Shown: one piece after another, positions 35,457 through 46,250 of the stretch
How the letters are laid out: each line of letters begins with the position of its first letter
How positions within the stretch are numbered: the stretch's first letter is position 1
Assembly: GCF_001006005.1 (NCBI RefSeq)
Contig: NZ_CP011254.1
Span: forward strand, 3,472,001-3,536,000
Direction: 5' to 3'
Source: Serratia fonticola
GTDB taxonomy: Bacteria > Pseudomonadota > Gammaproteobacteria > Enterobacterales > Enterobacteriaceae
Length of the DNA: 64,000 bases
Notes under the pieces: generated by a model
The model's database searches: none
Seen by the model: only the letters and a program-made list of their open reading frames with translations
What the model was told of the DNA's origin: nothing
Program-made: the position numbers and the translations under genes

Positions 35457-36845
35457 ATGGGTACGCACGGTGCTCAGCGTAAAACGCTGGCGCTCGCAGT
35501 CGCGGGTGCAATATTAGGAAGCGGATTCGTCATGGCCCCAGAAGCGCAAGCCGAAGGGTTTATCGACGATTCTACGCTGACCGGTGGGGTCTATTACTGG
35601 CAACGTCAACGCGATCGCAAAGACGTTGAAACCGGTGATTTTAAAACCAACCTCTCTCACTCCACCTGGAACGCCAACCTGGATTTCAACTCCGGCTATG
35701 CGGCGGACATGTTTGGCATCGATGTGGCGGCGTTCACCGCCATCGAAATGGCCGAATCCAGCGAGAGTGGCCACCCGAACGAAATCGCGTTCTCCAGCCG
35801 TAACCGTACCTATGATGAAGATTACTCCGGCGATAAAAGCGGTATCAGCCTGTATAAAGCGGCCGGTAAGTTCAAGTACGGCCCGGTCTGGGCGCGTGCC
35901 GGTTATATCCAGCCAAGCGGGCAAACGTTGCTGGCCCCGCACTGGAGCTTTATGCCGGGTACCTACCAGGGTGCTGAAGCCGGTGCCAACTTTGACTATG
36001 GCGATTCAGGTGCGTTGAGTTTCTCCTACATGTGGACCAACAAGTACAAAGCGCCTTGGCACATCGAGATGGACGACTTCCGTCAGAACGATCGCAAGAC
36101 CGACGTTTCCTATCTGCACTCACTGGGTGCCAAATACGATTTCAAAAACGATCTGGTGCTGGAAGCCGCATTTGGCCAGGCGCAAGGCTACGTGAATCAG
36201 TATTTCACCAAGGCATCTTACAAGTTTGACCTGGCCGGTAACCCGATGACTACCAGCTACCAGTTCTACGGTGCTGAAGATCGTATCGGTGACAATAGCG
36301 ATCCGAACAGCATCTATGATGGTCTGGCATGGTTGCAGGCGCTGACCTTCGGTTATACCACCGGCCAGTTCAACTGGCGTCTGGAAGGCACCATGGTCAA
36401 GGCGGAAGGTAACCAAGGCTTCTTCCTGCAGCGTATGACCCCGACCTACGCCTCCTCAAACGGCCGCCTCGATATCTGGTGGGATAACCGCTCCGACTTT
36501 AACGCCAACGGTGAAAAAGCCGTGTTTGGTGGCGTGATGTATGACCTGAGCAACTGGAACCTGCCTGGTATGGCCGTCGGCGCTTCCTACGTTTACGCCT
36601 GGGACGCCAAGCCAAGCACCAACCCGATTTACGATCAGAGCCAGCGCCTGAGAGAGAGCGCTTACAGCCTGGATGCGATGTACACCATGCAGGACGGGCG
36701 CGCCAAAGGCACCCTGTTCAAACTGCACTTCACGCAGTATGACAACCATTCCGATATTCCAAGCTGGGGCGGCGGTTACGGCAACATCTTCCAGGACGAG
36801 AAAGACGTCAAATTCATCGTTATCGCACCGTTCACTATCTTCTAA
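35457..36845 (+). CDS. chiP: Chitoporin ChiP
   Basis: Outer membrane channel for chitin oligosaccharides. The 462-residue precursor has a signal peptide ending at EAQA-EG, followed by an OprD-type barrel. Signature stretches such as [17 protein letters not shown] and [15 protein letters not shown] match E. coli ChiP closely, and the C terminus ends in aromatic IAPFTIF. I use the ATG at 35457, preceded by AGAGGAA; an in-frame upstream start at 35403 would add 18 residues before the signal peptide. Confidence 0.96.
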   Translation: MGTHGAQRKTLALAVAGAILGSGFVMAPEAQAEGFIDDSTLTGGVYYWQRQRDRKDVETGDFKTNLSHSTWNANLDFNSGYAADMFGIDVAAFTAIEMAESSESGHPNEIAFSSRNRTYDEDYSGDKSGISLYKAAGKFKYGPVWARAGYIQPSGQTLLAPHWSFMPGTYQGAEAGANFDYGDSGALSFSYMWTNKYKAPWHIEMDDFRQNDRKTDVSYLHSLGAKYDFKNDLVLEAAFGQAQGYVNQYFTKASYKFDLAGNPMTTSYQFYGAEDRIGDNSDPNSIYDGLAWLQALTFGYTTGQFNWRLEGTMVKAEGNQGFFLQRMTPTYASSNGRLDIWWDNRSDFNANGEKAVFGGVMYDLSNWNLPGMAVGASYVYAWDAKPSTNPIYDQSQRLRESAYSLDAMYTMQDGRAKGTLFKLHFTQYDNHSDIPSWGGGYGNIFQDEKDVKFIVIAPFTIF

Positions 36846-36895
36846 TGCGCTCCCCGGTGGCCAGGCTGCCGGGGAAATGCCACAGGACTTTAACC

Positions 36896-37222
36896 ATGAA
36901 AAAACTGATGCTGATTATCGCTGCGGTTGCCGGGCTTAGCGCCTGCTCGCAATCGGCCGCGCCACCGGAAGATGTCAAGCTGCGCCAGGCCTACAGCGCC
37001 TGTATCAATACCGCGGAAGGTTCACCAGAGAAATTGCAGGCCTGCCAGGCGGTGCTGAACGTGTTGAAGCAAGAGAAACAGCACCAACAGTTCGCTGAGC
37101 AGGAAACCGTGCGGGTGCTGGATTACCAAAGCTGCATCCAGGCTGCCCATACCGGCAATGGCCAGGCGTATGACGCCAAATGCGGCAAGATTTGGAAAGA
37201 AATTCGCGCAAACAACAACTGA
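36896..37222 (+). CDS. chiQ: Small lipoprotein ChiQ
   Basis: 108-residue lipoprotein (MKKLMLIIAAVAGLSAC, lipobox LSAC). The mature part has four further cysteines arranged in two pairs (SACINTAEGS...QACQAV, DYQSCIQ...DAKCGK), as in E. coli YbfN/ChiQ. It is 50 bp after chiP in the same operon. Its function beyond association with chitin oligosaccharide use is not established. Confidence 0.92.
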   Translation: MKKLMLIIAAVAGLSACSQSAAPPEDVKLRQAYSACINTAEGSPEKLQACQAVLNVLKQEKQHQQFAEQETVRVLDYQSCIQAAHTGNGQAYDAKCGKIWKEIRANNN

Positions 37223-37240
37223 TTACGCAAGAGGTTGCAG

Positions 37241-39904
37241 ATGAACAAGTTTAAGATGAGTGCTCTCGCCGCCCTGACGGCTACCGTTGGACTATTGGGC
37301 AGCGTAGGTTCTGCCATGGCCAACCAGCAGGTGGTTGATCAACTCAGCCAGTTGCAGGTCAATCTGAAGATGTTGGACAACCGTGCCGCTGAGAACGGCG
37401 TGGACTGTGCCAAGCTGGGTGCCGACTGGGCGTCCTGCCACAAGGTGCTGATCACCTTGACCAACGGCAATCAGGAAATCAAAGATAAAGACTGGGCGAT
37501 CTATTTCCACAGCCCGCGCCAAACGTTGAAGGTCGATAACGACCAGTTCAAAATCACCCACATTACCGGCGATCTGTATAAGCTGGAACCGACGGACAAA
37601 TTCACCAGCTTCCCGGCCAATCAGGCGGTGGAAATCCCGATTATCGCTGAATACTGGCAGCTGTTCCGCACCGACTTCCTGCCGCGCTGGTATGCCACTT
37701 CCGGCGATGCTCAGCCGAAGATCCTGTCAAATACCGATACCGAAGATGTTAACCAGTTTGTGGCCCCGTTCACCGGTGACCAGTGGAAGCGTACCAAGGA
37801 TGACAACAACATTCTGATGGTGCCAGAAAGCCGCTTCACCAAGAACCAGGATCTGAAAGTGTTGCCGATGGCATCGCTGCGTGGGCAAATCATCCCAACC
37901 CCGATGGAAGTTAAAGTCCATGCGAAGGATATTGACCTGAGCAAAGGCGTGGCGCTGGAGCTGAGCGCGTTGACCAAGCCAGCGGCAGATGCTGCAGCCG
38001 AGCGTTTTGCCTTGCTGGGCATTGAGAGCCAGGCGAACGGTTATCCGATCAAGACGGATATCAAGCCAGCGGCATTCAAAGGCGATCAGGCCGTGCCAGG
38101 TGCCTACCAACTGAAGATTGGCGAGAAAGGTGCCGAGATCGTTGGTTTCGATCAGACCGGCGTGTTCTATGGTCTGCAATCCATCCTGTCGCTGATCCCA
38201 TCCGACGGCAGCAAGAAGATCGCGACTCTGGATGCCAAAGATGCACCGCGCTTCCAATACCGCGGCATTTTCCTGGACGTAGCGCGTAACTTCCACCAAA
38301 AAGACGCCGTATTGCGCCTGCTGGATCAAATGGCAGCCTACAAGCTGAACAAATTCCACTTCCACCTGACGGATGACGAAGGTTGGCGCATTGAGATCCC
38401 TGGCCTGCCAGAGTTGACCGAAGTGGGCGGCCAGCGTTGTCATGACCTGAGCGAGACCACCTGCCTGATGCCACAATACGGCTCTGGCCCGGCACCGCAC
38501 GGTGGCTTCTTCTCCCGTCAGGACTATATCGACATCGTTAAATATGCTCAGGCACGCCAGATTGAAGTGATCCCTGAAATCGACATGCCGGCGCACGCCC
38601 GTGCGGCGATTACTTCCATGGAAGCTCGCTACAAGAAGCTGCTGGCCGAAGGGAAAGAGAAAGAGGCCAACGAGTTCCGCCTGGTGGATCCGACCGATAC
38701 CTCCAATACCACCTCTGTACAGTACTTCAACCGTCAGAGCTACCTGAACCCATGCCTGGATTCCTCCAAGAACTTCGTGGACAAAGTGATTGGCGAAGTG
38801 GCTCAGATGCACAAAGAGGCCGGTCAGCCGCTGAAAACCTGGCACTTTGGTGGGGACGAAGCGAAGAACATCCGTCTGGGCGCTGGCTATACCGACGTGA
38901 AAAACCCGGAAGCGGGCAAGGGCATCCTCGATCTGAGCAAAGAAGACAAGCCGTGGGCCAAATCGCAGGTTTGTCAGGCCATCATCAAAGACGGCAAAGT
39001 GGAAGATATGGAACACTTGCCAAGCTACTTCGGTCTGGAAGTCAGCCAGTTGGTGAAAGCGCACGGCATTGACAGAATGCAGGCGTGGCAGGACGGCCTG
39101 AAAGATGCCAAAGACTCGAAGGCCTTCGCGACCAAGCATGTGGCGGTGAACTTCTGGGATACCCTGTACTGGGGTGGTTTCGACTCGGCTAACGACTGGG
39201 CGAACAAGGGATATGACGTGGTGATCTCTAACCCGGACTACGTCTACATGGACTTCCCGTATGAAGTCAGCCCGGACGAGCACGGTTACTACTGGGGCAC
39301 CCGTTTCAGCGACGAGCAGAAGATCTTCAGCTTTGCGCCGAACAACCTGCCGCAGAACGCCGAAACCTCGGTTGACCGTGACGGTAACCACTTCACCGCC
39401 AAGAGCGACAAACCATGGCCGGGCGCATATGGTCTTTCCGCCCAACTGTGGAGCGAAGTGGTGCGTACCGACCAGCAGATGGAATACATGATTTACCCAC
39501 GTGCTGTGTCGCTGGCAGAACGTGCATGGCACCGCGCCAGCTGGGAGCAGGATTACAAAGCTGGCCGTGAGTACAAAGGTGGCGAAACCCATCAGGTCGA
39601 TACCAAAACTCTGGATCAGGACTGGCTGCGCTTTGCCAACCTGATTGGCCAACGTGAGCTGGCCAAGATGGATAAAGCGGGTGTGAGCTATCGCCTGCCG
39701 GTCCCAGGTGCACGCATCATCGGTGGCAAGTTGGAGGCGAATATCGCTCTGCCGGGCCTGGGAATTGAATATTCCACCGACGGCGGCAAACAGTGGCAGC
39801 GTTATGACGATAAAGCACGCCCATCCGTAGCGGGTGACGTGCAAATCCGTGCAATCAGCCCGGATGGCAAACGCTTCAGCCGTGCCGAGCCAGTGAAAGC
39901 GTAA
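37241..39904 (+). CDS. chb: Chitobiase (beta-N-acetylhexosaminidase, GH20)
   Basis: 887-residue exported enzyme that splits N,N'-diacetylchitobiose to GlcNAc, close to the S. marcescens chitobiase known from structural work. A signal peptide ends near AMA-NQQ. The cellulose-binding-like N-terminal domain and a small alpha/beta domain precede the GH20 barrel, with the catalytic pair in HFGGDEAKN. An Ig-like domain ends the protein. The ATG at 37241 has AAGAGG ten bases upstream. Its place behind chiPQ lets chitin oligomers be imported and cleaved under shared NagC/ChiX control. Confidence 0.96.
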   Translation: MNKFKMSALAALTATVGLLGSVGSAMANQQVVDQLSQLQVNLKMLDNRAAENGVDCAKLGADWASCHKVLITLTNGNQEIKDKDWAIYFHSPRQTLKVDNDQFKITHITGDLYKLEPTDKFTSFPANQAVEIPIIAEYWQLFRTDFLPRWYATSGDAQPKILSNTDTEDVNQFVAPFTGDQWKRTKDDNNILMVPESRFTKNQDLKVLPMASLRGQIIPTPMEVKVHAKDIDLSKGVALELSALTKPAADAAAERFALLGIESQANGYPIKTDIKPAAFKGDQAVPGAYQLKIGEKGAEIVGFDQTGVFYGLQSILSLIPSDGSKKIATLDAKDAPRFQYRGIFLDVARNFHQKDAVLRLLDQMAAYKLNKFHFHLTDDEGWRIEIPGLPELTEVGGQRCHDLSETTCLMPQYGSGPAPHGGFFSRQDYIDIVKYAQARQIEVIPEIDMPAHARAAITSMEARYKKLLAEGKEKEANEFRLVDPTDTSNTTSVQYFNRQSYLNPCLDSSKNFVDKVIGEVAQMHKEAGQPLKTWHFGGDEAKNIRLGAGYTDVKNPEAGKGILDLSKEDKPWAKSQVCQAIIKDGKVEDMEHLPSYFGLEVSQLVKAHGIDRMQAWQDGLKDAKDSKAFATKHVAVNFWDTLYWGGFDSANDWANKGYDVVISNPDYVYMDFPYEVSPDEHGYYWGTRFSDEQKIFSFAPNNLPQNAETSVDRDGNHFTAKSDKPWPGAYGLSAQLWSEVVRTDQQMEYMIYPRAVSLAERAWHRASWEQDYKAGREYKGGETHQVDTKTLDQDWLRFANLIGQRELAKMDKAGVSYRLPVPGARIIGGKLEANIALPGLGIEYSTDGGKQWQRYDDKARPSVAGDVQIRAISPDGKRFSRAEPVKA

Positions 39905-39996
39905 GTGAGAACTCCGCCCACCTACGTGTCGGTAGAGGGGCGGAGATAGTGCGAGGTGAGAGCAAACTGCAATTGTGATAATTGAGTGGATATTTT

Positions 39997-40022
39997 TCCC
40001 CGGCCTGTCCGGGGATTTTTTT
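39997..40022 (+). terminator. Terminator of chiPQ-chb
   Basis: 7-bp GC stem (TCCCCGG/CCGGGGA) followed by seven T, 92 bases after the chitobiase stop. Confidence 0.9.
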
Positions 40023-40044
40023 GCCTATCATCCGGGCATAAAAA

Positions 40045-40063
40045 AACCGCCATTTAGGCGGTT
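40045..40063 (-). terminator. Terminator of fur
   Basis: 7-bp stem AACCGCC/GGCGGTT with five-base loop; on the minus strand it is followed by seven T. It lies 22 bases past the fur stop. Confidence 0.88.
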
Positions 40064-40085
40064 TTCGCGTTCTGGCTGGCCAGAA

Positions 40086-40532
40086 TCAGTTCTTGTTGTG
40101 CAGCGTTTCGTTCTCGCGGCAATCACCGGTTTCACAGTGGCCGTACAGGTACAGGCTGTGGTTGGTGAGCTTGATACCGTGTTGCTTGGCGATATCGCGC
40201 TGACGCACTTCGATGGATTCGTCGCTGAACTCGATCACTTTGCCGCAGTCCAGGCAAATCAGGTGATCGTGGTGGTGTTGCTGAGTCAGTTCGAAAACCG
40301 ACTTGCCACCTTCAAAATTGTGGCGGGTCACAATACCTGCGTCGTCAAACTGGTTCAGCACGCGGTATACCGTGGCCAGACCAATTTCTTCACCCATATC
40401 TATCAGTTTTTTGTACAGATCTTCCGCACTGACGTGATGGCATGCCGGATCCTGCAAGACTTCCAGGATTTTGAGTCGCGGAAGAGTGACTTTTAAGCCA
40501 GCCTTCTTCAATGCGGAGTTGTTATCAGTCAT
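40086..40532 (-). CDS. fur: Ferric uptake regulator Fur
   Basis: 148-residue Fe(II)-dependent repressor. The winged helix with LKVTLPRLKILEVLQ is followed by the metal-binding HHHDHLICLDCGKVIEF and a C-terminal structural-zinc pair in CETGDC. Length and order (fldA-fur) match E. coli. A 325-bp gap to fldA contains the fur promoter; I could not assign Fur or OxyR/SoxS boxes reliably. Confidence 0.97.
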   Translation of the reverse strand: MTDNNSALKKAGLKVTLPRLKILEVLQDPACHHVSAEDLYKKLIDMGEEIGLATVYRVLNQFDDAGIVTRHNFEGGKSVFELTQQHHHDHLICLDCGKVIEFSDESIEVRQRDIAKQHGIKLTNHSLYLYGHCETGDCRENETLHNKN

Positions 40533-40801
40533 GCGGATTCAGTCCTGTTACTATGCTAATCAAGTTGAGGCGTTCTCGCCTATGGCATCGGTTGGCACAA
40601 AGCGTTAATTGCGTCTCATTATAGAACCGGTTGCTGCAAATAGAAACCGCCGGTTGTTAACAAACATATCTTTGCACGTTTACAGGGTAATCATGCAAAG
40701 CTTTGATGGATGGGATAAACCGATATCTCAGTCTACCGTGGCGAGGTAGGAAGTTACAAACTTGTAGCTTCTATTGCTCTAATCCGTGATGCCGATAACA
40801 G

Positions 40802-40825
40802 AAGGGCGCGCTCTACGGCGCCCTT
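40802..40825 (-). terminator. Hairpin downstream of fldA
   Basis: 8-bp stem (AAGGGCGC/GCGCCCTT) 33 bases after the fldA stop, with no strong T-run. It may only partly terminate, allowing fldA-fur readthrough as in E. coli. Confidence 0.5.
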
Positions 40826-40857
40826 ACTATGTGTTACCTATCCGCCGGGGCAGAGGC

Positions 40858-41397
40858 TTAGCCGACGATCTCGGCCAGGCTCAGCTCTTCAGTGATTTGC
40901 TTGACCCAGGCGTCTACACGTTCGTTGGTCAGCTCAGGTTGACGATCTTCGTCAATGGCCAGCCCGACAAAGTGGTCATCGTCTGCCAGACCCTTGGAGG
41001 CTTCAAAATGGTAGCCTTTGGTTGGCCAGTGGCCGACGATGGCCGCACCGCGTGGTTCAATGATGTCGCGGATGGTGCCCATCGCATCGCAGAAATATTC
41101 CGCGTAGTCTTCCTGATCGCCACAGCCAAACAGCGCCACCAGCTTGCCGTTAAAGTCGATGTCTTCCAGCGTCGGGAAGAAATCATCCCAGTCGCACTGG
41201 GCTTCGCCATAGTACCAGGTTGGGATACCGAGCAGCAGGATATCAAACGCTGCCAGATCTTCTTTGCTGCTTTTGGCGATGTCGTGGATTTCTGCCACGT
41301 CGTTGCCGAATTTTTGCTGAAGCGTCTTTTGGATCATCTTGGCAATGTTTTCGGTATTGCCAGTGTCGCTGCCAAAGAAAATGCCTACATGAGCCAT
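40858..41397 (-). CDS. fldA: Flavodoxin 1
   Basis: 179-residue FMN electron carrier. The phosphate loop GSDTGNTE is at the N terminus and the FMN-stacking loops are in [15 protein letters not shown] and [15 protein letters not shown]. It is a long-chain flavodoxin, essential in E. coli for isoprenoid, methionine and biotin enzymes. Confidence 0.97.
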   Translation of the reverse strand: MAHVGIFFGSDTGNTENIAKMIQKTLQQKFGNDVAEIHDIAKSSKEDLAAFDILLLGIPTWYYGEAQCDWDDFFPTLEDIDFNGKLVALFGCGDQEDYAEYFCDAMGTIRDIIEPRGAAIVGHWPTKGYHFEASKGLADDDHFVGLAIDEDRQPELTNERVDAWVKQITEELSLAEIVG

Positions 41398-41600
41398 AGT
41401 AAAGATAACCTTTTAATTCAAATGAATGTGTTGCGTAAACGCGGCCTGAGGCGCTGCCAAGGGCAGGCTTGCTCAGCCGTAAATGCGTATCATGCCAGAA
41501 ATTTGCCCTGAGGTTTTATCGCGTTTATGCGATGCCTCTGCGGAGGTGGAACCGATCTGGCGTCATCCTTAACGCCGTGCCGCCTATGCGACAGCAGAGA

Positions 41601-41888
41601 TCAGTGTTCTGGCTGTTCTTCTGCCAGTTGAGCCAACAGCATTTGTTCGATCAATTCGCTGCGGCTGATATTGCGCTGGTCGGCCAGTTTGTTGAGAGCA
41701 TCTACCGCGTCTGCGTTGATTTTCAGCTCCACACGCCGTAATCCACGCACTTTGTCCCGTCGTAGCTGATTGCGCTTATTAATTCTAAGCTGTTCATCAC
41801 GGGAAAGCGGGTTGGTTTTCGGGCGCCCTGGACGGCGTTCATCTGCGAACAGATCCAGCGTCGTGCGATCCGTTTGTTCTTTTGCCAT
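41601..41888 (-). CDS. ybfE: Ribbon-helix-helix-like protein YbfE
   Basis: 95-residue basic protein with GRPKTNPLSRDEQLRINKRNQ and a C-terminal RVELKINADAVDALNKLADQRNIS stretch of ribbon-helix-helix type, suggesting DNA binding. In E. coli ybfE is LexA-regulated and lies between fldA and ybfF, as here. I found no CTG-N10-CAG LexA box upstream. Confidence 0.88.
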   Translation of the reverse strand: MAKEQTDRTTLDLFADERRPGRPKTNPLSRDEQLRINKRNQLRRDKVRGLRRVELKINADAVDALNKLADQRNISRSELIEQMLLAQLAEEQPEH

Positions 41889-42089
41889 TGTTGCGCTACT
41901 GCAAGGGAGTTTGCATCAAAAAGCGGTTTACGCTTCCAGACGGTTCGATTTACACAATTCGGGCCAATAAACCCTAACCCAAATTCACCCCCAGCCAAGC
42001 GCAGCTTCACACCTGGACAGGGTGGCAAAATTATAGCGCGCCATATTACCCCAGCAGATGGAGCGACGACAATGCCTAACTTAGCTACA

Positions 42090-42123
42090 AACGCGCTAAG
42101 CTATTCTCTCTAGCGCGTTTTTT
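42090..42123 (+). terminator. Plus-strand terminator in the ybfF-ybfE gap
   Basis: 9-bp stem AACGCGCTA/TAGCGCGTT followed by six T on the plus strand. On the minus strand the tail is only TTTG. All annotated genes nearby are on the minus strand, so its transcript is unidentified. Confidence 0.7.
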
Positions 42124-42135
42124 CGCCACTTGAGC

Positions 42136-42906
42136 TCAGGGCTGGTCAATAAAGCGGTGGATTGCCCGTAATACGGCGTCCGGTTTCTCCGCATGGACCC
42201 AGTGACCGGAGCCTGCAACCACATAGGCGCGTGCCTGCGGGAACTGGCGGGCGATGTCATCGCGGTAGCTATCCTGCACGTAAGGCGAGAGGCCACCACG
42301 GATAAACAGCGTCGGGTGCGGCCAGGGTGGAACCTCTTGCCAGCCGATAATGTTCTCATATTGCTCGATCAACACCGGCAGGTTGAACCGCCAACTGCCA
42401 GCATGGAAAGATTTCAACAGAAACTGGATCACGCCTTCTTCATCCAGCGTGGCCCGCATGAGCTGCGCAGCCTGTTGACGCTGGGTGATGCCCGCATCGG
42501 TGACGGCTTGCAGTGCGGTAAAGATCTGGTCATGGCGGCGAGTGTCGTAATCCACCGGGGCGATATCGATCGCCACCAGCCGTTCAATCCGCTCCGGGGC
42601 TAGCGCGGTCAATGCCATCGCCGCCTTGCCGCCCATTGAGTGGCCGATCACGATGGCTCGCTCGATTTGCAAGTCGTCTAACAGCGTCAACAGATCCTGC
42701 GCCATCGCCGGGTAGGTCATCTCCGCCGCGCGCGGTGACAGCCCGTGATTGCGCAGATCGACCTTGATCACCGTATGCTGCTGGTTCAGGTCGCGCGCCA
42801 GCACGCCCAGATTATCCAGATTACCGAACAGACCGTGGATCAGCACGATCGGTAGGCTCGCTGGCGTAGCAGCCTCTGCGGCCAGTAATTGATAATGTAA
42901 TTTCAT
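42136..42906 (-). CDS. ybfF: Alpha/beta hydrolase YbfF
   Basis: Esterase/acyl-CoA thioesterase-type hydrolase. The nucleophile elbow is GHSMGG, HGLFGNLDN forms the oxyanion region, and the catalytic histidine is in GSGHWVHAEKP. I use the ATG ending at 42906 (MKLHYQLL), giving 256 residues close to the E. coli 254; a second ATG four codons upstream is possible. It is divergent from seqA. Confidence 0.92.
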   Translation of the reverse strand: MKLHYQLLAAEAATPASLPIVLIHGLFGNLDNLGVLARDLNQQHTVIKVDLRNHGLSPRAAEMTYPAMAQDLLTLLDDLQIERAIVIGHSMGGKAAMALTALAPERIERLVAIDIAPVDYDTRRHDQIFTALQAVTDAGITQRQQAAQLMRATLDEEGVIQFLLKSFHAGSWRFNLPVLIEQYENIIGWQEVPPWPHPTLFIRGGLSPYVQDSYRDDIARQFPQARAYVVAGSGHWVHAEKPDAVLRAIHRFIDQP

Positions 42907-43158
42907 GGTGAAGTTCATGATGTTGAGATAATGAGTTAGGTTATCATGATTGCAGAGATATTGGTTTGTTCGCAGAATTTTGCCGATATTTCATGGTATG
43001 GTGAGGGGTTGGCGGCCAAGGCGGTTGGCTAAAGTCTGCTTTTGCCGTTTGGGAGAACATTGTAGTGTTCGCACCCGCGCTTTTAACCTTATAATCCCAT
43101 GGCTTGAATGCACCAATTGGCTTCAGGTTCATAAGTAGAAAAAACGTACTGGATAAAG

Positions 43159-43701
43159 ATGAAAACTATTGAAGTCGACGAAGAACTTTACCGCTATATT
43201 GCCAGCCACACGCAACATATCGGTGAAAGTGCGTCTGATATTTTACGGCGTATGTTGAAGTTTACCGCAGGCCAGCCTGTGCGCACGGCCCCTGTGCTTG
43301 CCAGTGGCCAGGCAGAGCCGTCAGCGGTTGCTGTTGCCGCACAGCGTCCGCGCGATCGCGTACGTGCGGTGCGTGAGCTGCTGCTGTCGGACGAATATGC
43401 CGAACAGAACAAAGCTGTAAATCGTTTTATGCTGGTACTTTCCACCTTGTACACCCTCGATGCGGCGGGCTTTGCTGCGGCAACGGATTCGTTGCATGGC
43501 CGTACCCGTACCTATTTTGCTGGCGATCAGCAAACGCTGTTGGCCAACGGAACGCATACCAAGCCCAAGCATGTGCCAGGTACGCCTTACTGGGTGATCA
43601 CCAATACCAACACTGGTCGTAAACGCAGCATGATCGAACACATCATGCTGGCCATGCAGTTCCCAGCGGAACTGATCGAGAAAGTTTGCGGCACCGTCTA
43701 A
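43159..43701 (+). CDS. seqA: Replication-initiation negative regulator SeqA
   Basis: 180-residue protein that binds hemimethylated GATC, sequestering oriC and organising new DNA. The N-terminal oligomerisation helix is MKTIEVDEELYRYIASHTQH. The linker is Pro/Ala-rich and variable, and the C-terminal DNA-binding domain has TKPKHVPGTPYWVITNTNTG. It is upstream of pgm, as in E. coli. Confidence 0.97.
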   Translation: MKTIEVDEELYRYIASHTQHIGESASDILRRMLKFTAGQPVRTAPVLASGQAEPSAVAVAAQRPRDRVRAVRELLLSDEYAEQNKAVNRFMLVLSTLYTLDAAGFAAATDSLHGRTRTYFAGDQQTLLANGTHTKPKHVPGTPYWVITNTNTGRKRSMIEHIMLAMQFPAELIEKVCGTV

Positions 43702-43778
43702 TTTAGCGAACAGCCCGTCACGGTGGCCGTAAGCGACTCATTGCCCGGCCACAGTACTGGCATTTTAGGGAGTAGTCG

Positions 43779-45422
43779 ATGGCTAATGACCCACGTGCCG
43801 GGCAACCCGCTCAGCAAAGTGATTTGATCAACGTAGCCCAGCTGACGTCGCAGTACTATGTGCTGCAACCAGAGGCCGGTAATGCTGCACACGCGGTGAA
43901 ATTCGGGACCTCAGGGCATCGCGGCAGCGCGCTTCGTCAGAGCTTTAACGAAGCACATATCCTGGCGATCGCTCAGGCCATTGCCGAAGTGCGTCGTCAA
44001 CAGGGCACCACTGGCCCTTGCTACGTGGGTAAAGACACCCATGCGCTGTCCGAACCCGCCTTTATTTCCGTGCTGGAAGTGCTGACCGCCAACGGCGTTG
44101 ACGTGGTGGTGCAGGAAAACAACGGCTTTACGCCAACCCCTGCCGTGTCACACGCTATCTTGTGCTTCAACCGTAAAGGGGGCGCGCAGGCAGACGGCAT
44201 CGTGATTACCCCTTCGCATAACCCACCTGAAGACGGCGGCATCAAATATAACCCGCCAAACGGTGGCCCAGCCGATACCAACCTGACTTCCGTGATTGAA
44301 AAGCGTGCCAACGAACTGCTGAGCCTCAAGCTGCAGGGCGTGCAGCGTCAATCTCTGGATAAAGCCTGGACTGGCGGCCATCTGCATGCGCAGGATCTGG
44401 TGCAGCCTTACGTGGAAGGGCTGGTGGACATTGTCGATATGCCAGCCATTCAGCGTGCGGGCATGAAACTGGGCGTTGACCCGCTTGGCGGTTCCGGCAT
44501 TGCCTACTGGCAGCGCATTGCCGAGCACTATAAGCTGGATCTGACGTTGGTGAATGATTCCATCGATCAGACCTTCCGCTTTATGCATCTGGACCATGAC
44601 GGCATCATCCGTATGGACTGCTCGTCCGAATCGGCAATGGCTGGCCTGCTGGCCCTGCGCGACAAGTTCGATCTGGCGTTTGCCAACGATCCTGACTATG
44701 ACCGCCACGGTATCGTCACGCCTGCGGGCCTGATGAACCCGAACCACTACCTGGCCGTTGCCATCAATTACCTGTTCCAGCATCGCCCGCAATGGGGTGC
44801 CAACGTTGCCGTGGGTAAAACGTTGGTTTCCAGCGCGATGATTGACCGCGTTGTGGCCGATCTGGGCCGCAAACTGGTGGAAGTGCCAGTCGGTTTCAAA
44901 TGGTTTGTTGACGGCCTGTTCGACGGTAGCTTCGGCTTCGGCGGCGAAGAGAGCGCCGGTGCTTCGTTCCTGCGCTTCGACGGCACGCCTTGGTCTACCG
45001 ATAAAGACGGCATCATCATGTGTCTGCTGGCGGCCGAGATCACCGCCGTTACCGGTGAAAACCCGCAGCATCACTATAACGATCTGGCCAAACGCTTCGG
45101 TGCGCCAAGCTACAACCGTATCCAGGCTCCGGCAACCTCCGCGCAGAAAGCGGCGTTGTCCAAGCTGTCACCGGAAATGGTCAAGGCCAGCACGCTGGCG
45201 GGCGATCCTATTACCGCGCGTCTGACGGCAGCTCCGGGTAACGGCGCTTCCATCGGAGGTCTGAAAGTGATGACCGACAACGGCTGGTTTGCCGCTCGCC
45301 CATCGGGTACCGAAGAGGCTTACAAGATTTACTGCGAAAGCTTCCTGGGTGCCGAGCACCGCGAGAAGATCGAGCATGAAGCGGTCGAGATCGTCAGCGA
45401 AGTGTTAGCTTCAGCCAAGTAA
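43779..45422 (+). CDS. pgm: Phosphoglucomutase Pgm
   Basis: Interconverts glucose-1-P and glucose-6-P for UDP-glucose and glycogen metabolism. It has 547 residues; the phosphoserine loop is in [11 protein letters not shown], the metal loop in DPDYDRHG and the sugar loop in [10 protein letters not shown]. It is 77 bp after seqA and is followed by a strong terminator. Confidence 0.97.
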   Translation: MANDPRAGQPAQQSDLINVAQLTSQYYVLQPEAGNAAHAVKFGTSGHRGSALRQSFNEAHILAIAQAIAEVRRQQGTTGPCYVGKDTHALSEPAFISVLEVLTANGVDVVVQENNGFTPTPAVSHAILCFNRKGGAQADGIVITPSHNPPEDGGIKYNPPNGGPADTNLTSVIEKRANELLSLKLQGVQRQSLDKAWTGGHLHAQDLVQPYVEGLVDIVDMPAIQRAGMKLGVDPLGGSGIAYWQRIAEHYKLDLTLVNDSIDQTFRFMHLDHDGIIRMDCSSESAMAGLLALRDKFDLAFANDPDYDRHGIVTPAGLMNPNHYLAVAINYLFQHRPQWGANVAVGKTLVSSAMIDRVVADLGRKLVEVPVGFKWFVDGLFDGSFGFGGEESAGASFLRFDGTPWSTDKDGIIMCLLAAEITAVTGENPQHHYNDLAKRFGAPSYNRIQAPATSAQKAALSKLSPEMVKASTLAGDPITARLTAAPGNGASIGGLKVMTDNGWFAARPSGTEEAYKIYCESFLGAEHREKIEHEAVEIVSEVLASAK

Positions 45423-45440
45423 TCTCTCCTTCGATAATGA

Positions 45441-45468
45441 AAAAGCGCTGTTTTTACAGCGCTTTTTT
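45441..45468 (+). terminator. Terminator of pgm
   Basis: Stem of about 11 bp (AAAAGCGCTGT/ACAGCGCTTTT) followed by a T-run, 18 bases past the pgm stop. Confidence 0.92.
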
Positions 45469-45480
45469 TATGCCTGCAAT

Positions 45481-45569
45481 TTAGATATATCTAATTTCAG
45501 GTTACCTCTTGCGCATTTAGATATATCGATCTAGATTAGAGCCATCGACGTGGTTTAGATATATCTAAA
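45481..45569. promoter_or_regulatory. Three-copy palindromic operator array before the PadR-type gene
   Basis: TTAGATATATCTAA at 45481-45494, a longer, imperfect copy at 45517-45539 (TTAGATATATCGATCTAG), and a 16-bp perfect palindrome TTTAGATATATCTAAA at 45554-45569. Centres are about 37-40 bp apart, close to multiples of the helical turn. The array ends 39 bp before the regulator start, so autoregulation is the obvious inference. Confidence 0.8.
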
Positions 45570-45608
45570 TGCGTCGATACTCAAATCATCAATCAAGAGG
45601 TAACAACC

Positions 45609-46250
45609 ATGATGTTTAATCGATTTGCACGCCACCACGACCAACGGGAAGAGGGGCATTGCCACCACCGCCGTGGCGGCCGTCATCATTTTGCTGGCCG
45701 CGGGGAACACGGCCGTGGTGGTGAAGAACATGGCCGGGGCGGGCGCGGGCGTCATCGCCTGTTTGAGCACGGCGATCTGCGCCTGGTGCTACTGGCGCTG
45801 GTAGAGCGTAAACCTAGCCACGGCTACGAGCTGATCAAGGCGATCGAAGAGGCTTCTTCCGGCCTGTATGTGCCAAGCCCAGGCGTGATTTACCCAACCC
45901 TCACGCTGTTGGAGGAGCAAGACTTCCTGGAACCGGCGGTAGCTGGTAATGGCCGTAAGAGCTACCAAATTACCGAACTCGGCAAGCAGGAGCTGCAAAA
46001 GCATCAGGCGGCCATCGAAGTGATTTTTGCTCGCCTGGCTGGCGCTGGGCGTGACCATCGCCATGAGGGCAATCTGGCCGAAGGGATCTCCGAAGTGATG
46101 AATCGCCTGCGCTATCTGCTGCGCGGCAACATGATGCGTGCGGATTTGTCTCAGGAGCAGGTCGGGCGTATCAATCAGGCACTACTGACCGCCGTGGAGG
46201 CTATCGAAGCCGAAATGGTATCGCCAAAACAGCCACAGGAGGATAACTGA
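45609..46250 (+). CDS. PadR-family regulator with His-rich N terminus (YqjI-like)
   Basis: 213 residues. An N-terminal tail of about 50 residues is very rich in His, Arg and Gly with one Cys (EGHCHHRRGGRHHF). It is followed by a PadR winged helix (LRLVLLALVERKPSHGYELI, PSPGVIYPTL) and a dimerising helical end. The same layout is found in E. coli YqjI, a nickel-responsive repressor, so metal sensing is likely. AAGAGG lies eight bases before the first ATG. It is preceded by a three-copy palindrome array and overlaps the next start (TGATG). Identity as a true YqjI orthologue is uncertain, because no yqjH-like gene is adjacent. Confidence 0.82.
   Translation: MMFNRFARHHDQREEGHCHHRRGGRHHFAGRGEHGRGGEEHGRGGRGRHRLFEHGDLRLVLLALVERKPSHGYELIKAIEEASSGLYVPSPGVIYPTLTLLEEQDFLEPAVAGNGRKSYQITELGKQELQKHQAAIEVIFARLAGAGRDHRHEGNLAEGISEVMNRLRYLLRGNMMRADLSQEQVGRINQALLTAVEAIEAEMVSPKQPQEDN

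Noticed and set aside
37727..39844. 705-residue open frame on the minus strand over the chitobiase gene
   Set aside because: It is a shadow of codon bias in the highly conserved chitobiase gene; its product shows no domain.
41889..42135. LexA box upstream of ybfE
   Set aside because: No CTG-N10-CAG match was found, although the E. coli gene is LexA-regulated.
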